Positions 21,928 to 33,575 of a stretch of 64,000 nt of DNA are shown piece after piece. The translations under genes were made by a program, and so were the position numbers. The DNA is from Vicia villosa. Lineage: Eukaryota; Streptophyta; Magnoliopsida; Fabales; Fabaceae. The notes beneath the pieces are model-generated. The model saw nothing but the letters and a program-made list of their open reading frames with translations. It did not search any database and had not been told where the DNA came from. Positions within the stretch are counted from its first letter, which is position 1, and each line of letters starts with the position of its first letter. Location: contig NW_026705330.1 in assembly GCF_029867415.1 (NCBI RefSeq), positions 124,001-188,000 of the forward strand, given 5' to 3'.

Positions 21928-24134
21928 TCAGATTTGAGTTGATTTTGCACCCACAAGCCATGACATGTTTTCACCAGGCTTGTTAATACTCTCCATTGCA
22001 TTTGTTCTTTGATATGGTGATTTGGAAGCAACTCTGTAAATTCATAACAAGGAAAAAGTTATTAGTATTTCACATAAACACTAATGTGTGTTTGGTTATG
22101 CGGTGACAAGAATTGATTTTGATTAAATTGATTCTGTGTAAAAGTGAATAGAATTTAAGAGTGTTTACCTATCCTTTCTCTTCTCAAGGAACCGATGAAG
22201 AGAAGCTTTCCTCATAATTGGAAGATCTGCTCACAAGGAAAAACTTGATCAGAAAAACATGTTCCTATTTTTATCGTCGTCGTAATTTTTAGTGTATAAA
22301 GTTTTAAGAAATTACCGCAAACATTAGGTCTGGAAAGAACTTGAGGGTGTTCAAGAATCGGCCCGTTGCAGGTGCTAGGGACGATGTTGTTCACTGTTGG
22401 AACAATTGGAGCGATCGGATCAACAGAAGTTCTGACCGAATTTGGAGGAAATGAAGGCTGGCTTTGTGAGTAAGTGTACAAAGAATTGTTGTTCTGACTT
22501 TCAGAGATTCCTTTGTTAGCAAAAGCCATGAGCTCTTGTGCTTTATCAGCAGGGAAATCGTTGAATACAATTACTTGGCCATTGTAAAACATTGTCAATT
22601 GTGCAGCTTTAGGTCCCTTATTAGCACTGCAAATCAATATTTCAATATCATATATTAGTCTAGATGCAAAAATTCGTATATAATCAGTTGATCATTCAAA
22701 TAAAAAGCATCCGCTTAGTAGGGTCTGGATTATGTGCATCCTTACGATCATTCAAATAAAAAGCTTCCGCTTAGTAGGGTCTGGATTATGTGCATCCTTA
22801 CCCCACAGGTGGAGGAAATCGATTCTCTAGTACGGTGGAAAATTTTCTCTCTCTATATCTAATAGTCCTTAGAGATGTAACACCATATCACATCTTAGAG
22901 GATCTAGGTTCAGGATTCTCTTCAGGGCCATCTTAAATTTTTTGAGGCCCTGTGTAGGCGGTTAGTCACGGTATCAACCCATACAAAACAACTAGGACCT
23001 ACTGAGCCATGATTTAGCTGTGACAAATCAATTATAAGGCCCTATTTAGACATAGTTTAACCGTGAGAAATTTGAGACCTTGTGTTGTAGCTTATGTTAC
23101 ACACTCTCAAAGACAACCCTGATTCTTTCCATTACAACCTTCCTCCATCTCTCTCTCAATCTTACTCTCTGCATAATATTTTCTTGGACTCGAATCCTCA
23201 CCCTCGATGCAATTGTGGGAGTGGATCTGGATCACCTTTTCCGAGAACTAAACCTATGACCAGAAGACAGCAACCATACCGTTGCTCTAGGGGTCGTCTC
23301 TTGCCATTTGTCATTATTCACTCACTAAATTTTGATTCAAACCTAATTTGGTATGAAATGAAATAAAATTAAAATCAAAACAAACTAAACAACCAACAAA
23401 ATACTCACTTGGAGTTGTTCATGGAAGCTTGTGGAGAGAACAAATCCATGGTAGTAAGATTCTTTGGTCCCAAGTTATTTTCCATAGTTGGAAACAAGTT
23501 CATAGTTGTTCCTAATTGAGAAGAACTCTCAACACACCCTGCAAATTTTATCAAATTTAGAAAAACACAACAAATCTAATTCAAACCAAACAAAAGAAAA
23601 AAATCTTACAACATAAACAACTCCAATAACAATTTAACTCATGAACGAAAAATCAATTAATTCAAACCATGAATTAGATCTATGAATTTATAAAACTCTC
23701 AATTAACAACAAAAAAAAAAAACATACAAATTCAAGAAATTCAAAAAGGGAAATATTTGAGAAATTTCATATATAGCTATTAGTTCAACCCTAAAAAAAG
23801 GGGGAAAATTAAATTAAGATACCAAATTTTCATTTTGCTTACATCATATCTCAATAAAAAGAAAGAATCATTAGCAGCATAAGTTTAGAAAAAAAAAAAA
23901 AAAACATAACAAAACCTCAGAAAAAAACCTTAAAATTCGGAGAGATTAAGATTCCGTACCAGTAGTTTCGGTGTTGTTGTTGTTGCATGACATACCGAGG
24001 GAAAGATCTTTGAAGCTCCCCTTCTCCTTGATATACTGACTCAGTAAACTGCAAGTCTGAGAGAAAGTAGTCTTCTCCGGCGACCTCGCCGGTTTGTGGC
24101 CGGAAACTTCCGAGAGCTCCGATGAGGTAGACAT
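21928..24134 (-). CDS. TIFY10A-like: JAZ/TIFY jasmonate-signalling repressor, 5 exons
   Basis: Exons on the minus strand: 24134-23960, 23538-23409, 22626-22316, 22226-22169, 22033-21928. All four introns are GT-AG and the phases join into 259 codons plus TGA. Domains: an N-terminal [18 protein letters not shown]...LSLG segment as in JAZ1/JAZ2; the TIFY (ZIM) motif in exon 3, here TMFYNG with Met for Ile, followed by [16 protein letters not shown]; and the Jas motif split over exons 4-5, [19 protein letters not shown] then VASKSPYQ. The LPIMRK start is the jasmonoyl-isoleucine degron contacted by COI1; the Jas helix binds MYC transcription factors. JAZ proteins act in the nucleus, recruit NINJA/TOPLESS through TIFY, and are degraded when jasmonate rises. 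Intron 4 is the conserved Jas intron; retaining it gives an immediate stop after KRKDR. Closest subgroup by eye is JAZ1/JAZ2 (TIFY10A/B), not proven. No lesions seen. Confidence 0.93.
22690..22801. repeat. 56-bp tandem duplication in JAZ intron 2
   Basis: Two 56-bp copies, 22690-22745 and 22746-22801, differ at a single position (GCATCC / GCTTCC). The near identity implies a recent duplication. Confidence 0.92.
22923..23121. mobile_element. hAT-like MITE in JAZ intron 2
   Basis: A 199-bp element with inverted ends CAGGGCCATCT / AGACAACCCTG and flanking 8-mers ATTCTCTT / ATTCTTTC (6 of 8 identical). Similar in type to the element at 20706-21261 but a different sequence. It lies wholly within the intron, away from splice sites. 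Confidence 0.7.
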
Positions 24135-24240
24135 AGTTAAGAGAAAACGCGTAGTTGAGACTGAAACAATGAGAGATTGTAAAATAAGAAAGTCTGTTGT
24201 GACTATGATTTTGTGTTGGTGGTTTATCTTATGTTGATGT

Positions 24241-24250
24241 TTTATATATA
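24241..24250 (-). promoter_or_regulatory. JAZ TATA box
   Basis: TATATATAAA on the minus strand, 107-116 bp upstream of the ATG, followed by an A/C-rich leader. The transcription start would be expected near 24215 (inference). Confidence 0.6.
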
Positions 24251-24525
24251 GAAAGAAATAAATGTGGGTTTTTTGGGGAGGGGTAGTTTGGGGATTTAGA
24301 AATTTGGAGGTGGGAAATTGAAGCACGAGGAATATGTGTGTGTTTTTTAAAGTTGTCTATAGGGGATGGGATGCTTTTCTTGCCGCTGTCTCTTCTGTTT
24401 CTTGTGTTTTGTCTAAACTTTACTTTTTTGGTAGTATTTTTTATTTATTTATTTTATTTATAATTTATTTGTCGACGATTATTAATTAATATTTAAATTG
24501 AGAAAAATTGGTTTAGACTTTAGAC

Positions 24526-24531
24526 CACGTG
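24526..24531. promoter_or_regulatory. G-box CACGTG upstream of JAZ
   Basis: Palindrome CCACGTGG about 390 bp upstream of the start codon. MYC2-type factors bind CACGTG in JAZ promoters and drive feedback induction by jasmonate; that this site is used here is inference. Confidence 0.55.
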
Positions 24532-25089
24532 GTGTGATATGTTGTTTACGTCGGTTTTATTTAAAGAAGAGAAGAGACGAAACGGACACGGCAAAGGTTA
24601 TGCTGTGGGAGTTTCCTTTTGCTTTTTTTTTTAAATAAGATTGAAAAGAAGGTAATGGAGTGTTGGTTATTCAATTGAGTCACGTTTAGAGTGGATTTAT
24701 TTTAACGAGTTGCAATTTTTTTTTTAGAGAAATTCATGTGCAAGTCACACCCTCGTTTTTTTTTTAGTGATAATTCTTTACTTTTTTTAAGAATAATATT
24801 TTTAAAAATTAAATCGATATAAGATAAAAAATGCCATTATATATGAAAATACAAGGAAAATGTGTTCCTCAGGATACTAAAAAGATCTCAATTATAAATA
24901 CATCTAATAGCTTTCTCTGTTATATATACATGAAAAGCGTCAATTCATATAACATGTGTCAAACAAACTTTCAATTTATTTTTCTTTCTCACTTACTAAT
25001 TTGTGTGTTGGATTCCTAACATTGTATGTTAGTCCCCTTTCCACAGTGACAGAAGCTCAAATCCACTATCACTTTCGATCGTCACTTCA
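24532..25089. other. Intergenic, upstream of JAZ
   Basis: AT-rich sequence with several poly-T runs. No gene or clear mobile element recognised. Confidence 0.5.
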
Positions 25090-25480
25090 TTTCTAGTTTT
25101 TGAAAAAAACAGTGGTGTCGTTTGTGGGAATCGGCTCTTGGTTCATGTGTTTTCAACGATTTCACTTCCGCTCTCTGATTCGTCAATTTGTAATCTTTTC
25201 AGATCATTGAATCAAGCACATTCAAGATTGAACACGAATATTTGTCGCATTCGCTCTATCGAGTATCATTTCAACTTCAATTCCTTGAATGTTCAAATCT
25301 TTAGTTCTTACAATTCAGAGTAATATCTAGATCCAAAGCTACTCGTTCTTCTAGTGCTCGAGAAGTTTTTGTCATGCTGCAGCTCAAGTAGCGATCAATA
25401 AACCACCTCTACCTCCACCTCCTCGGCAAAACGTCGTGAATCCAAACACGTCGATTATGCTATATCTATATCTAATCCAA
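25090..25480 (+). mobile_element. Ty3/gypsy PBS-gag start remnant
   Basis: A GTGGTGTCGTTTGTGGGAA word near 25112 is close to the TGGCGCCGTTTGTGGGAA-type primer site of gypsy/Tat elements. About 220 bases on, broken coding sequence includes a Pro-rich INKPPLPPPPRQN phrase (25400-25435) of the kind seen near the start of such gag genes. No LTR or other domain is found nearby. Confidence 0.4.
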
Positions 25481-27283
25481 ACACCTTAAGTAGATAGATC
25501 CATATCCAAGTACACAACTGAAAGTCTTGCCTGGTTTCCAGTTACTGCAAGAAAACCTTGGATAGCGAGGTGCTAACAAACTGCTGAACAACATGTACCA
25601 TATTGTTAGATAGCATAACTCGCATGCATTTGAAGAAAGGTTACTACACCTCAAAAAAAAACCTCCACTGTTGGGTGAGAATATGGACACAAAGAGGTTT
25701 AGCAGGGGGTTCGAATAGACCCTTTCCCATCTAGACAATTTCAACAAAAAATAGGTCTTATATACGAAATCAAATATTTTAAGAAGCACGGAAGAAAAAA
25801 ACAAAAACAAGAGAGCTATCTTAATAAATTAAACCAAATGAGATAATACATAATGTTATTGAGTATTTGATTTCTTCTGAAGTAAGTCTATCACAAGACA
25901 AACAAAGTAGCTTTAAACAAATCTATCTCAAAACTCTTTACGTAGATGCTCTATCAAGACATGATTGAATTCGTGATACTTCAATAAAATTGATACACCA
26001 CATACCTAAGATTATACATTAAATCTCTATAAGAAAACTCTAACTTATATGGCATATAATCAATGCAATGATGCACTAATAAAATAGAAAAGTAGTGAAT
26101 ACTAGAAAATTAAAAGATGATCAGGGAAGAAGAAAACATACACAGAGATATATAGTGGTTCGACATTCGTCCTCGCTTTGCCTACTCCACTCTTCAATGG
26201 TGTTGAAAACCATTGGAAAATAATCACGATCTTCCACCACTTGATAAGTTTTATTACAAGCATTTTGGTTACAACAATCTATGAAACGATAATTCCCTCT
26301 ATTGATGCAGACACTCAACTGCTAACAAAAACAATAACTCTAAAAGATCTTGATCTAATAACCTTGTTATCCACAATAACCTAATCCAAGTATTCATATG
26401 TGGAAATCCCACTGATATCTTGTCTGGGCGATTTCCATTAGCTAGGCGTTGATTGAGCAACTCTTAACTTTGTGTGCAAGCAATCTTTCTACAACTTCGC
26501 CAAAGATGGATAACTTTAATCCCCCCTTACGAAAAATTGACACTTGATCTCGCCAAAACCTTCATCGAAGTATAATGAAACTCTCTTCTGTATGAAGGTG
26601 TTACCCCAGATCTTCTTGTTTGGGACTACCATTTTCAACTTTGCCTTATCTTTGACAATCTTTCTGACATTACAAAAGTCTATAATCTTTATTCCACAAC
26701 ATCAAACTTCTTGCCTATTAACAAGAATCAATAATTTTTGACTTCAGATGACTAGTCTTTTCTGCTTATCCTCAACTCAAGGTTGAAAATTAATCTACCT
26801 CAAGTTATGTTTGACTACTTGAAGCTGACACTCATGACCTTTCACGAGTAACCGACGTCCTTCATTCCTTTTGGACTTGTTCTCTCAGAACTCTTTATTC
26901 AATAAGGAGTAGATATAACTATGTTTGATGTTTCTTCAAAAACCTAGGGGTGAGAAGTTGAAATTTGCTAATAGCTATGAAAGCCTAAGAAAACTACCAT
27001 TCAGGATGGATTTTATGCCTGAACCTTCTTGTCCTCAGATCTTCTATTACTTGGATATTGTTGTTTATTTTCTTATCGTGTTTAAAATCTTGTGTCCTGT
27101 GTTTTTGAAATCCTTCTTTTCATGAATGAAAATTTTCTGCTCTTGCCCTTTTTAAATCGTATGCGTGTGTGTGTGTGTCTAAAATTTCATGAAAGAATGT
27201 ACAATTGAGAAAAAGAAATGAAGAAGATATATGGAACTGAAGAAACAAGCTAACACGATGCAAATGGAAGCAAAAAGAATATT
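25481..27283. other. Unassigned sequence left of E5
   Basis: About 1.8 kb with no convincing gene. A block at 26150-26220 (TATATAGTGGTTCGACATTC, then ACTCCACTCTTCAATGG) resembles the R/U5 part of some plant copia LTRs but boundaries cannot be set. A short GT run lies at 27163-27178. E5 inserted at 27284. Confidence 0.35.
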
Positions 27284-28212
27284 TGTAAATGTTTTCAAGT
27301 TGGCTGCATTTGTGGTAAAACATACCTGGGTGTTTAATGTCTTGACAAATGTCATGACATGCTTTATATGGTGTTATGCAGGTTGCATTTGTTTAAGCTA
27401 ATACAGGTTTTTAGTGAATGTCATGGCTGATGTCATGACATCCATGTTTGACAGTAGAAGCTGTTATGGTTTACTATTATGTTTCCTGATTTCTCTCAAT
27501 CTACAATTTAGGAAACATTTAATTGTGTGCTGAATATTTCTCCTAGAAGATTTTGTATACAACATATTCTGTTACAGCCTGATGACGTGTGAATTAGGTT
27601 AACTTGGTTAATCCTAATTTATTCATTAGAAAGCCCGAGGTCCAAGAGCTGCATATAAGAAGACTGCAATCCTAATTTGGAATACAGAGAGTTTGTTAAT
27701 TGTGAAGAACCATAGTTGTGCCTGTGTGTTTAGTCTCTTGTACTCCAAGCAATTGTCTTTTGATGATTGTATTGGAATAGGTTGTGTTTGTACTTTGTCG
27801 CTCTAAGATTTTAAGCACGAGTGTGTGTCTCTTGATTGAAGTTTTTAAGCAAGATCAAGGTGTGTTTTTGAAGTGTGTCTTCCTATTTTGATTAAATTTT
27901 GTTTGTAATCACTGCGATGATTGAGGGGGAGTGAGTGGAGATACTCAGATCTAGCACTAGATTGGAATTGCATTGGATAGGTCTTAAGTGAGGAGTTATA
28001 AACGGGGGAGTTTAGCTCTTAATTCTGCTTATATTGGATTCCATCCCTGGCATGGTAGCCCCCATAGTAGGTATTGCTGTATACCGAACTGGGTAAACAA
28101 TTCTACGTGTTCTTTACTGTTTTATGCGTTTTTGTCTTAAAGAATTGTTCTATGTTATTATGGATGTCATAACATTCAATAAGACATCATGTGTGAGTTA
28201 CTAGAATTTTCA
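27284..28212 (+). repeat. E5 5' LTR
   Basis: 929 bp, TGTAAATG...AATTTTCA. Compared with the 3' LTR it has an 11-bp longer TGTCTTGACAAATGTCATGAC segment near 27340. Palindromes ATGTCATGACAT recur (27350-27361, 27437-27448), with a variant near 28166. Confidence 0.92.
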
Positions 28213-28230
28213 ATTGGCATCAGAGTAGAC
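28213..28230 (+). other. E5 primer binding site
   Basis: ATTGGCATCAGAGTAGAC directly after the LTR; initiator tRNA-Met class, as in E1-E4. Confidence 0.85.
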
Positions 28231-28310
28231 ACCCTGCCTGTCTATATCTGGATGAGATCTAGGGATAACAAAATTCTGGTATTATGGAGAGGAGTTGTTA
28301 GTGTTTGGGA

Positions 28311-29749
28311 ATAGACCACCCATTTTGGATGGCTCTAACTATGACTACTAAAAACCTCGTATGGTAGCTTTTCTAAAGTTTATGGACAACAAGGCCTGGA
28401 GAGCTATGAAAAGAGGATGGAAACATCCTGAGAAGGTAGTGGAAGATGGATCCACTGTTCTAATTCCTGAGGAACAATGGAGAAAGAATGAGGAAGACCT
28501 AGCTTTGGGAAATTCCAAGGCACTAAACGCATTGTTCAATGGAATAGACAAGAACATATTCAGAATTGTGCAGCATTGTGATCTGTCTAAAGATGTTTGG
28601 GATATTCTCAAAACAACTCATGAAGGCACATCCAAAGTAAAGATGTCTAAACTTCAAATGCTTGCCACCAAGTTTGAAAATCTCAAGATGAAAGAGGATG
28701 AGACCATTCATGAGTTCTACATGAATATCCTTGAGATTGCAAATAACTTTGAAGCCTTAGGAGAAAAAATGTCTGAAGAAAAGCTGGTAAGAAAGATCCT
28801 CAGATCACTTCCTAAGAGATTTGCTATGAAGGTGACTGCTATAGAAGAAGCTCAAGACGTCAACAACATGAAGGTGGATGAGCTCATTGGTTCTCTACAA
28901 ACCTTTGAGATGAGCATTTGTGACACTGTTGAGAAAAAGAACAAGATCATAGCTCTTGTTTCCAACACTGAAGATAATTCAAGAGAAAGCAATGGTGGAA
29001 GTGATGAAAATCTATCAGAAGCCATAGCCATGCTTGGAAAATAATTCAACAGGCTGATTAAAAGAGTTGATCAGAAGTCCAGACCCAATGTCAAGAACTC
29101 TCCCTATGACATAAGCAAGTCCTATGACCCTAGTAGAAGATCTAAAGCTGAAGAGAAGCCCGATCAAGGCAAAGGGGTTCAGTGCCATGGATGTGAAGGA
29201 TATGGACATATTAGAGCTGAATGTCCTACCTACCTCAAGGAGCATAAGAAAGGGTTGTCTTTCACTTGGTCTGATGAAGATTCAGAGAGTGAGTCTAAAG
29301 AGGAAACTGCAAAACATGTCACAGTTCTAACAAGTGTTTGTGTATCTGATGATGATTCCAGTGAAGATAAGCTAACCTTTGATAAGCTTGTTGTCTCGTA
29401 CAAGAAGTTATGTATTAAGAGTGCTGAAGTGTGCAAACAAGTGGAAAAGCAAAAGATAATCATAAAGGAACTAGAAACTGAGAAGAATGAACATATTGCA
29501 ACCATAGACTCACTCAGTAGTGAAGTGAGCATGTTAAAATCCAAACTTGATCAAATGACAAAATATTTCAGGATGTTGAATAATGGAACTGACACTCTAG
29601 AAAAAATTTTGCAGCATGGGCAGGGAGCAGAAGACATGTCTGGGGTAGGATTTATGGCTAAATCAAAATTTACTTCTGGGTTCAGGACATCAAAACCTGA
29701 AGCTTACTTGACAAACCCAATGTCAACACCAATGTCACAACATCAATGA
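28311..29749 (+). pseudogene. gag: E5 gag, broken
   Basis: Frame begins in RPPILDGSNYDY (28311 onward) and is broken by TAA near 28349 and 29042-29044, with a TGA at 29747-29749. The longest uninterrupted piece, 28361-29044, contains the copia Gag core (DVWDILKTTHEGTSKVKM, NFEALGEKMSEEKLVRKILR). A first CCHC knuckle, CHGCEGYGHIRAEC, is at 29183-29224, then an acidic Ser/Glu stretch and a coiled-coil-like segment at 29380-29600. The likely start ATG at 28284 is in another frame, so an indel separates it from the body. Confidence 0.88.
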
Positions 29750-29789
29750 AACAAAAGAAGGAACCAATCAAGGAAGAAATTTTAAAGAT

Positions 29790-30290
29790 GGAGGTGTCAC
29801 TACTATGGAAGATTTGGACACATAAAGCCATTTTGTTTCAAACTTGTTGGATATCCCAACCAAACACATCAAGCCAAGCCCAAAAATGATACTCTTGACA
29901 GGAATCAACAGTGGGTGTCTAAGAATGTTGCTCTTGTAGCACATACTTCTCTAAGAATGCCTGCCAAAGAAGACCGGTACCTTGACAGTGGTTGCTCAAA
30001 TCATATGATTGGAAGAAAGAACTTATTAGTAGACATCAAACTTGATGGCACCAGCCATGTGACTCTTGGAGATGGAGAAATAAGAGAAGTCAAAGGTGTT
30101 GGCAAGTCAAGATGTCCTGGTGTTCTTAATCTGAATAATGTATTGTTCGTATAAGGACTGGCTACAAATCTTATAAGTATCTACCAACTGTGTGATGAAG
30201 GGTTCAATGTCAAATTCACCAAATAAGAATTTATTGTCACAAATGGAGAAAATGAAGAAGTCAAGAAGGGATTTAGGTCTAAGGATAATT
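29790..30290 (+). pseudogene. E5 second zinc knuckle and protease fragment
   Basis: Same frame as gag. A second knuckle (29795-29836) has CHYYGRFGHIKPFC, with Tyr where Cys is expected. The protease active site LDSGCSNHM follows at 29981-30010, then a LGDGEIREVKGVGK stretch. TAA at 30152-30154 and again near 30222 interrupt it. The match to copia pol ends with a DNFYLWEP phrase around 30290, just where the GAG-pre-integrase domain should begin. Confidence 0.85.
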
Positions 30291-31123
30291 TCTACTTATG
30301 GGAGCCTAACACCTCGAACTACTCCTTTTCCTACTCCATGATCAGAGAAGAAATCGAGAATGATTGTCAAGAGGATGATGAATCGGATGACCCTAATGAA
30401 TCTGATGAAGAATCATATGTATGAGACCTCACCATCAGTGAACTGGATGCTGGCTTTACTGAGACATGTCTAATGAATGAGAGACTGTGTGCAAAAGTAA
30501 GGGAGTATACGAATACTAATAGACTCCTACTAGAAGAAAGAGTAAGTCTCATGGAAGATATTATTGATTTGGAAAGAAATTTAGAAGTCACAAGACTTAA
30601 CAAACAAGTAACCAGGAAGATTGATACTCTGAAAGAAACTAAGCCTACTGTCTCAGGAGCATGTGAGAATGTCACAACAAATGCCTTGACATCAAAATTT
30701 GCTAATGAGTCAAGGGTGAGCAATGAATCAAAAAGCTCCTTTGGTTGCAATGTCAGAGAGAATGTTGTAACATCAGTTGGCGACACTGTGAAACTTCAGC
30801 TCATCAAAAATTGTGTGGCTACTGATCTTCCTATTACTGATGGTATTACCAAGAGCGCAGATGAGAAGGACTTTGAAAAGGGGAAGGGTGTGTTAGGTAT
30901 TTGCCACCATACAAAATTATAGCAATTAATCCTATTAGGGGAATAAACTTTGGGATTTTTAAATATCCATCATTTTAAACTTCCCCTAATCATGTTCTTT
31001 GTCAAGTTCTCTCCTACTCCTATTTTTCTACAAAAGACGGCAACCTACTCTATTGGCTTCAACAATACGTTTCTGAATTTGAACCGCTCCGACACTCTCC
31101 ATAATTGTGTCACAAGAATCTCT
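30291..31123 (+). pseudogene. E5 unassigned coding stretch replacing pol core
   Basis: An acidic segment (NDCQEDDESDDPNESDEE) is followed after a TGA (30423-30425) by an open frame to 30922. That frame is helix-rich and coiled-coil-like at first (NERLCAKVREYTNTNRLLLE...), then rich in Thr/Ser/Asn. I do not recognise it as integrase, RT or RNase H. It could be a diverged gag-C-terminal-like piece or a leader of the env-like gene. From 30923 to 31123 there is a stop-containing spacer. Confidence 0.5.
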
Positions 31124-33115
31124 ATGAAGGATATCAAGATGTATCAACAACCTTCTGCTTCCTCTCCAAAGAAAGTGTCTCCCACCTCCGAATCTACAAC
31201 ACCTAATGAGTCAACTAACCCTAATCGGGTTCTCAATGTAGCTCCTCTAAGAATAGTTAGCGCTGATGATTTAAAGACTACAAATCCAAGAACATCGCAT
31301 GCAAGAAGACCTAAGGAGGGTGTTCGTACTAAGGGATCCAATCCCACATCATCTAACCCCCATGAGGAACTTACTAAAGAAGGTTTAAGATATATTCATG
31401 ACGTCTGCGTCAGGATTGTCAACCGCATTTTGAATGAAAATCACCAGGTCCCTGGGATATCTGCTCCGTTACAAACCGTGATTCCTGATCCTCCCAAGAG
31501 CAAGAGTGATGATGACCATGTTCACACTACTGGTAATGATACTTACATGACTAAAGAGGAGAACAACGAAGATGTTCAAGAAGATGCTGATAAAACCAAT
31601 GTCATTGAGGATGTCAATGACATCAGAAATTCTGAAGCTAAAGATAGTCCAAAGGCAAATGCTGGAACAGGTACAAATGTTGTGGATTTAGATGATTACT
31701 CTGACAATGATTTGGTTGCTAGTGTGAACCCTAGTGTAGCCAAAAGGATCGTGACTAGGAGAAAAGGCAAAGCTGTGATTCAGAACTTTCCTATAAAAAG
31801 GCTGATGTTAAAAGCCTTTCTAAAGACTCTGTCAAGAAGAAGAGTACCTCTGCAGGACCTATAAAGAACAAAGTTATGGCTAAAAGTGTTGGTGTTGGTC
31901 CCTCAGAATCTTGGAGCAAGGTTGTTCCAAAGAAGAGGAAGGCAAGAGCTGTTGAAGAACCTGAGTCTGATGTTGAAGTGAATGTGCATGACATTCCATT
32001 AAAGAAGAAGCCCTCAACCAGTAAGCTAGCTACTAGTGTTCATGAAGTTCCCATTGACAATGTTTCCTTTCACTTTGCTGCAAGTGCAAGCAGGTGTAAA
32101 TTTGTGTATCAAAAGAGACTGGCACTTGAGAGGGAATTGGCTCAAAATGCTCGTGATTGTAAGGACATAATGGACTTGATTCAAGCTGCTGGACTACTAA
32201 AAATTGTTGTGTATCTGAGTAAATGCTATGAAATGCTGGTGAAAGAGTTCATAGTGAACCTCTCAGAAGAGTGTTCTGACAAAAGAACTAAGGAATTCAT
32301 AAAAGTGTTTGTAAGGGGAAAATGTGTTAACTTCTCCTCCACTGTGATAAACAACACTTTAGGAAGGTCTGATGAAGCTCAACTTGAGCTTGAAGTCTCT
32401 GATAACAAGGTATGTCGAGTTATCACTGCAAACCAAGTCAGGAGCTGGCCTTTGAAAGAGAAATAGTTTGCAAGTAAACTAAGCATGAGGTATGCAATGC
32501 TGCATAAGAATGGGGCTGCTAATTGGGTGCTAACAAATCACAAGTCTACTGTCTCAATTATTCTTGGAAGATTTATATATGTTGTTGGTACAAAAGCTAA
32601 TTTTAACTATGGTACCTACATTTTTTAGCAGACCATGAAGCATATGGTAGCTACAGTATAAAAGGACCTATAGCATTTCCTTCTCTCATATGTGACATCA
32701 TCTTAAACCAGCACCCCGACATCTTGATTGAAACTGAATCTATTTGCAAAAGGGAAAGTGCTCTGTCTTTCCATTATAAACTGTCTCAGGGAACACATGT
32801 CCTAGACATTGTCATGACATTAGCTGAGACATCCAAGAGTGGGTCATCAACCAATAAAGCTGAAGTCATAGCAATGTAGAAAGAGACTTGCAAAGAGCGG
32901 GAGGCTAGGAAGATAGCTCTAGAGGAAATGATCAGCACTCTAGAGAAGGATGGCGATGAGGACTTTGCAGGTGCTGCAGGGGTAGAAGCACAAGATGAAC
33001 GGGAAGAGGGAAGAAGCTCTAAGGAAGAAGTTGAAGAAGGAAATACCAGTCCAGCTGATGGCTCAGATGAAGAAAGTGATACAGACAACTCTGGTGAGTC
33101 TAAATCTGAAGAATA
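31124..33115 (+). pseudogene. E5 env-like gene (plant transposon protein domain), broken
   Basis: Starts at an ATG (31124) in MKDIKMYQQPSASSPKKVS. The N-terminal 220 residues are low-complexity, Pro/Ser/Asp-rich. A frame change near 31790 leads into a Lys-rich stretch (KKRKAR, a likely nuclear signal). The conserved domain follows: FVYQKRLALERELAQNARD, LVKEFIVNLSEECSDKRT, INNTLGRSDEA, RSWPLKEK. After TAG at 32464-32466 it continues as LSMRYAMLHKNGAANWVLT and, in shifting frames, to an acidic Glu/Ser tail ending at TAA 33113-33115. These phrases match the 'putative plant transposon protein' domain after pol in legume copia elements. Role unknown; no transmembrane segment seen. Confidence 0.78.
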
Positions 33116-33563
33116 AAGACAGCTGGTGGTGGTGATTTTTTTTGTTGTTTTTATTTTATTTTTTTTTATTCTGGTCTGTACTTAATTGCATGTGAAGGTT
33201 ACCTTGGCAACTTTTCTGACCAAAACAGGGGGAGTAGTAATGTCACCCCAGAACAACAAGTTGTGTGTGATCAGCAATTCGGATAACTTATTGTGTGTTA
33301 ATTTGTTTGTTTGTGTGTAGTATAGCAGTTTATTTCTATTATACTTGATTGTTTCATGTGGTATGGTTGTAGTGGTAGTATAGCCATATTATGTGTTGTG
33401 TTGCTTAGCGGTGGCACGTGTAAGTATGCTGGTGGTAGTAATAGTGATTGCATGGTTGTGTGATATGTTATACTGTATTAGCTCTGATTGTGTGTGATTG
33501 TGTGTTTTCTGCTGCAAGTATATCTCTGATGTGGTGACAGGATGTTTTAGCCAAAAATTTGCC
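33116..33563 (+). other. E5 3' untranslated region
   Basis: T- and GT-rich untranslated sequence between the env-like stop and the polypurine tract, with many TGTGTGT words. No coding signal. Confidence 0.6.
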
Positions 33564-33575
33564 AAAGGGGGAGAT
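33564..33575 (+). other. E5 polypurine tract
   Basis: AAAGGGGGAGAT immediately before the 3' LTR. Confidence 0.88.

Noticed and set aside
23094..23366. Plus-strand 90-codon open frame in JAZ intron 2
   Set aside because: Overlaps the MITE end and lies antisense in an intron; no known domain.
30367..30786. 139-codon minus-strand open frame in E5
   Set aside because: Antisense to an acidic/coiled coding stretch; Ser/Leu/Val-rich composition is what the complement gives.
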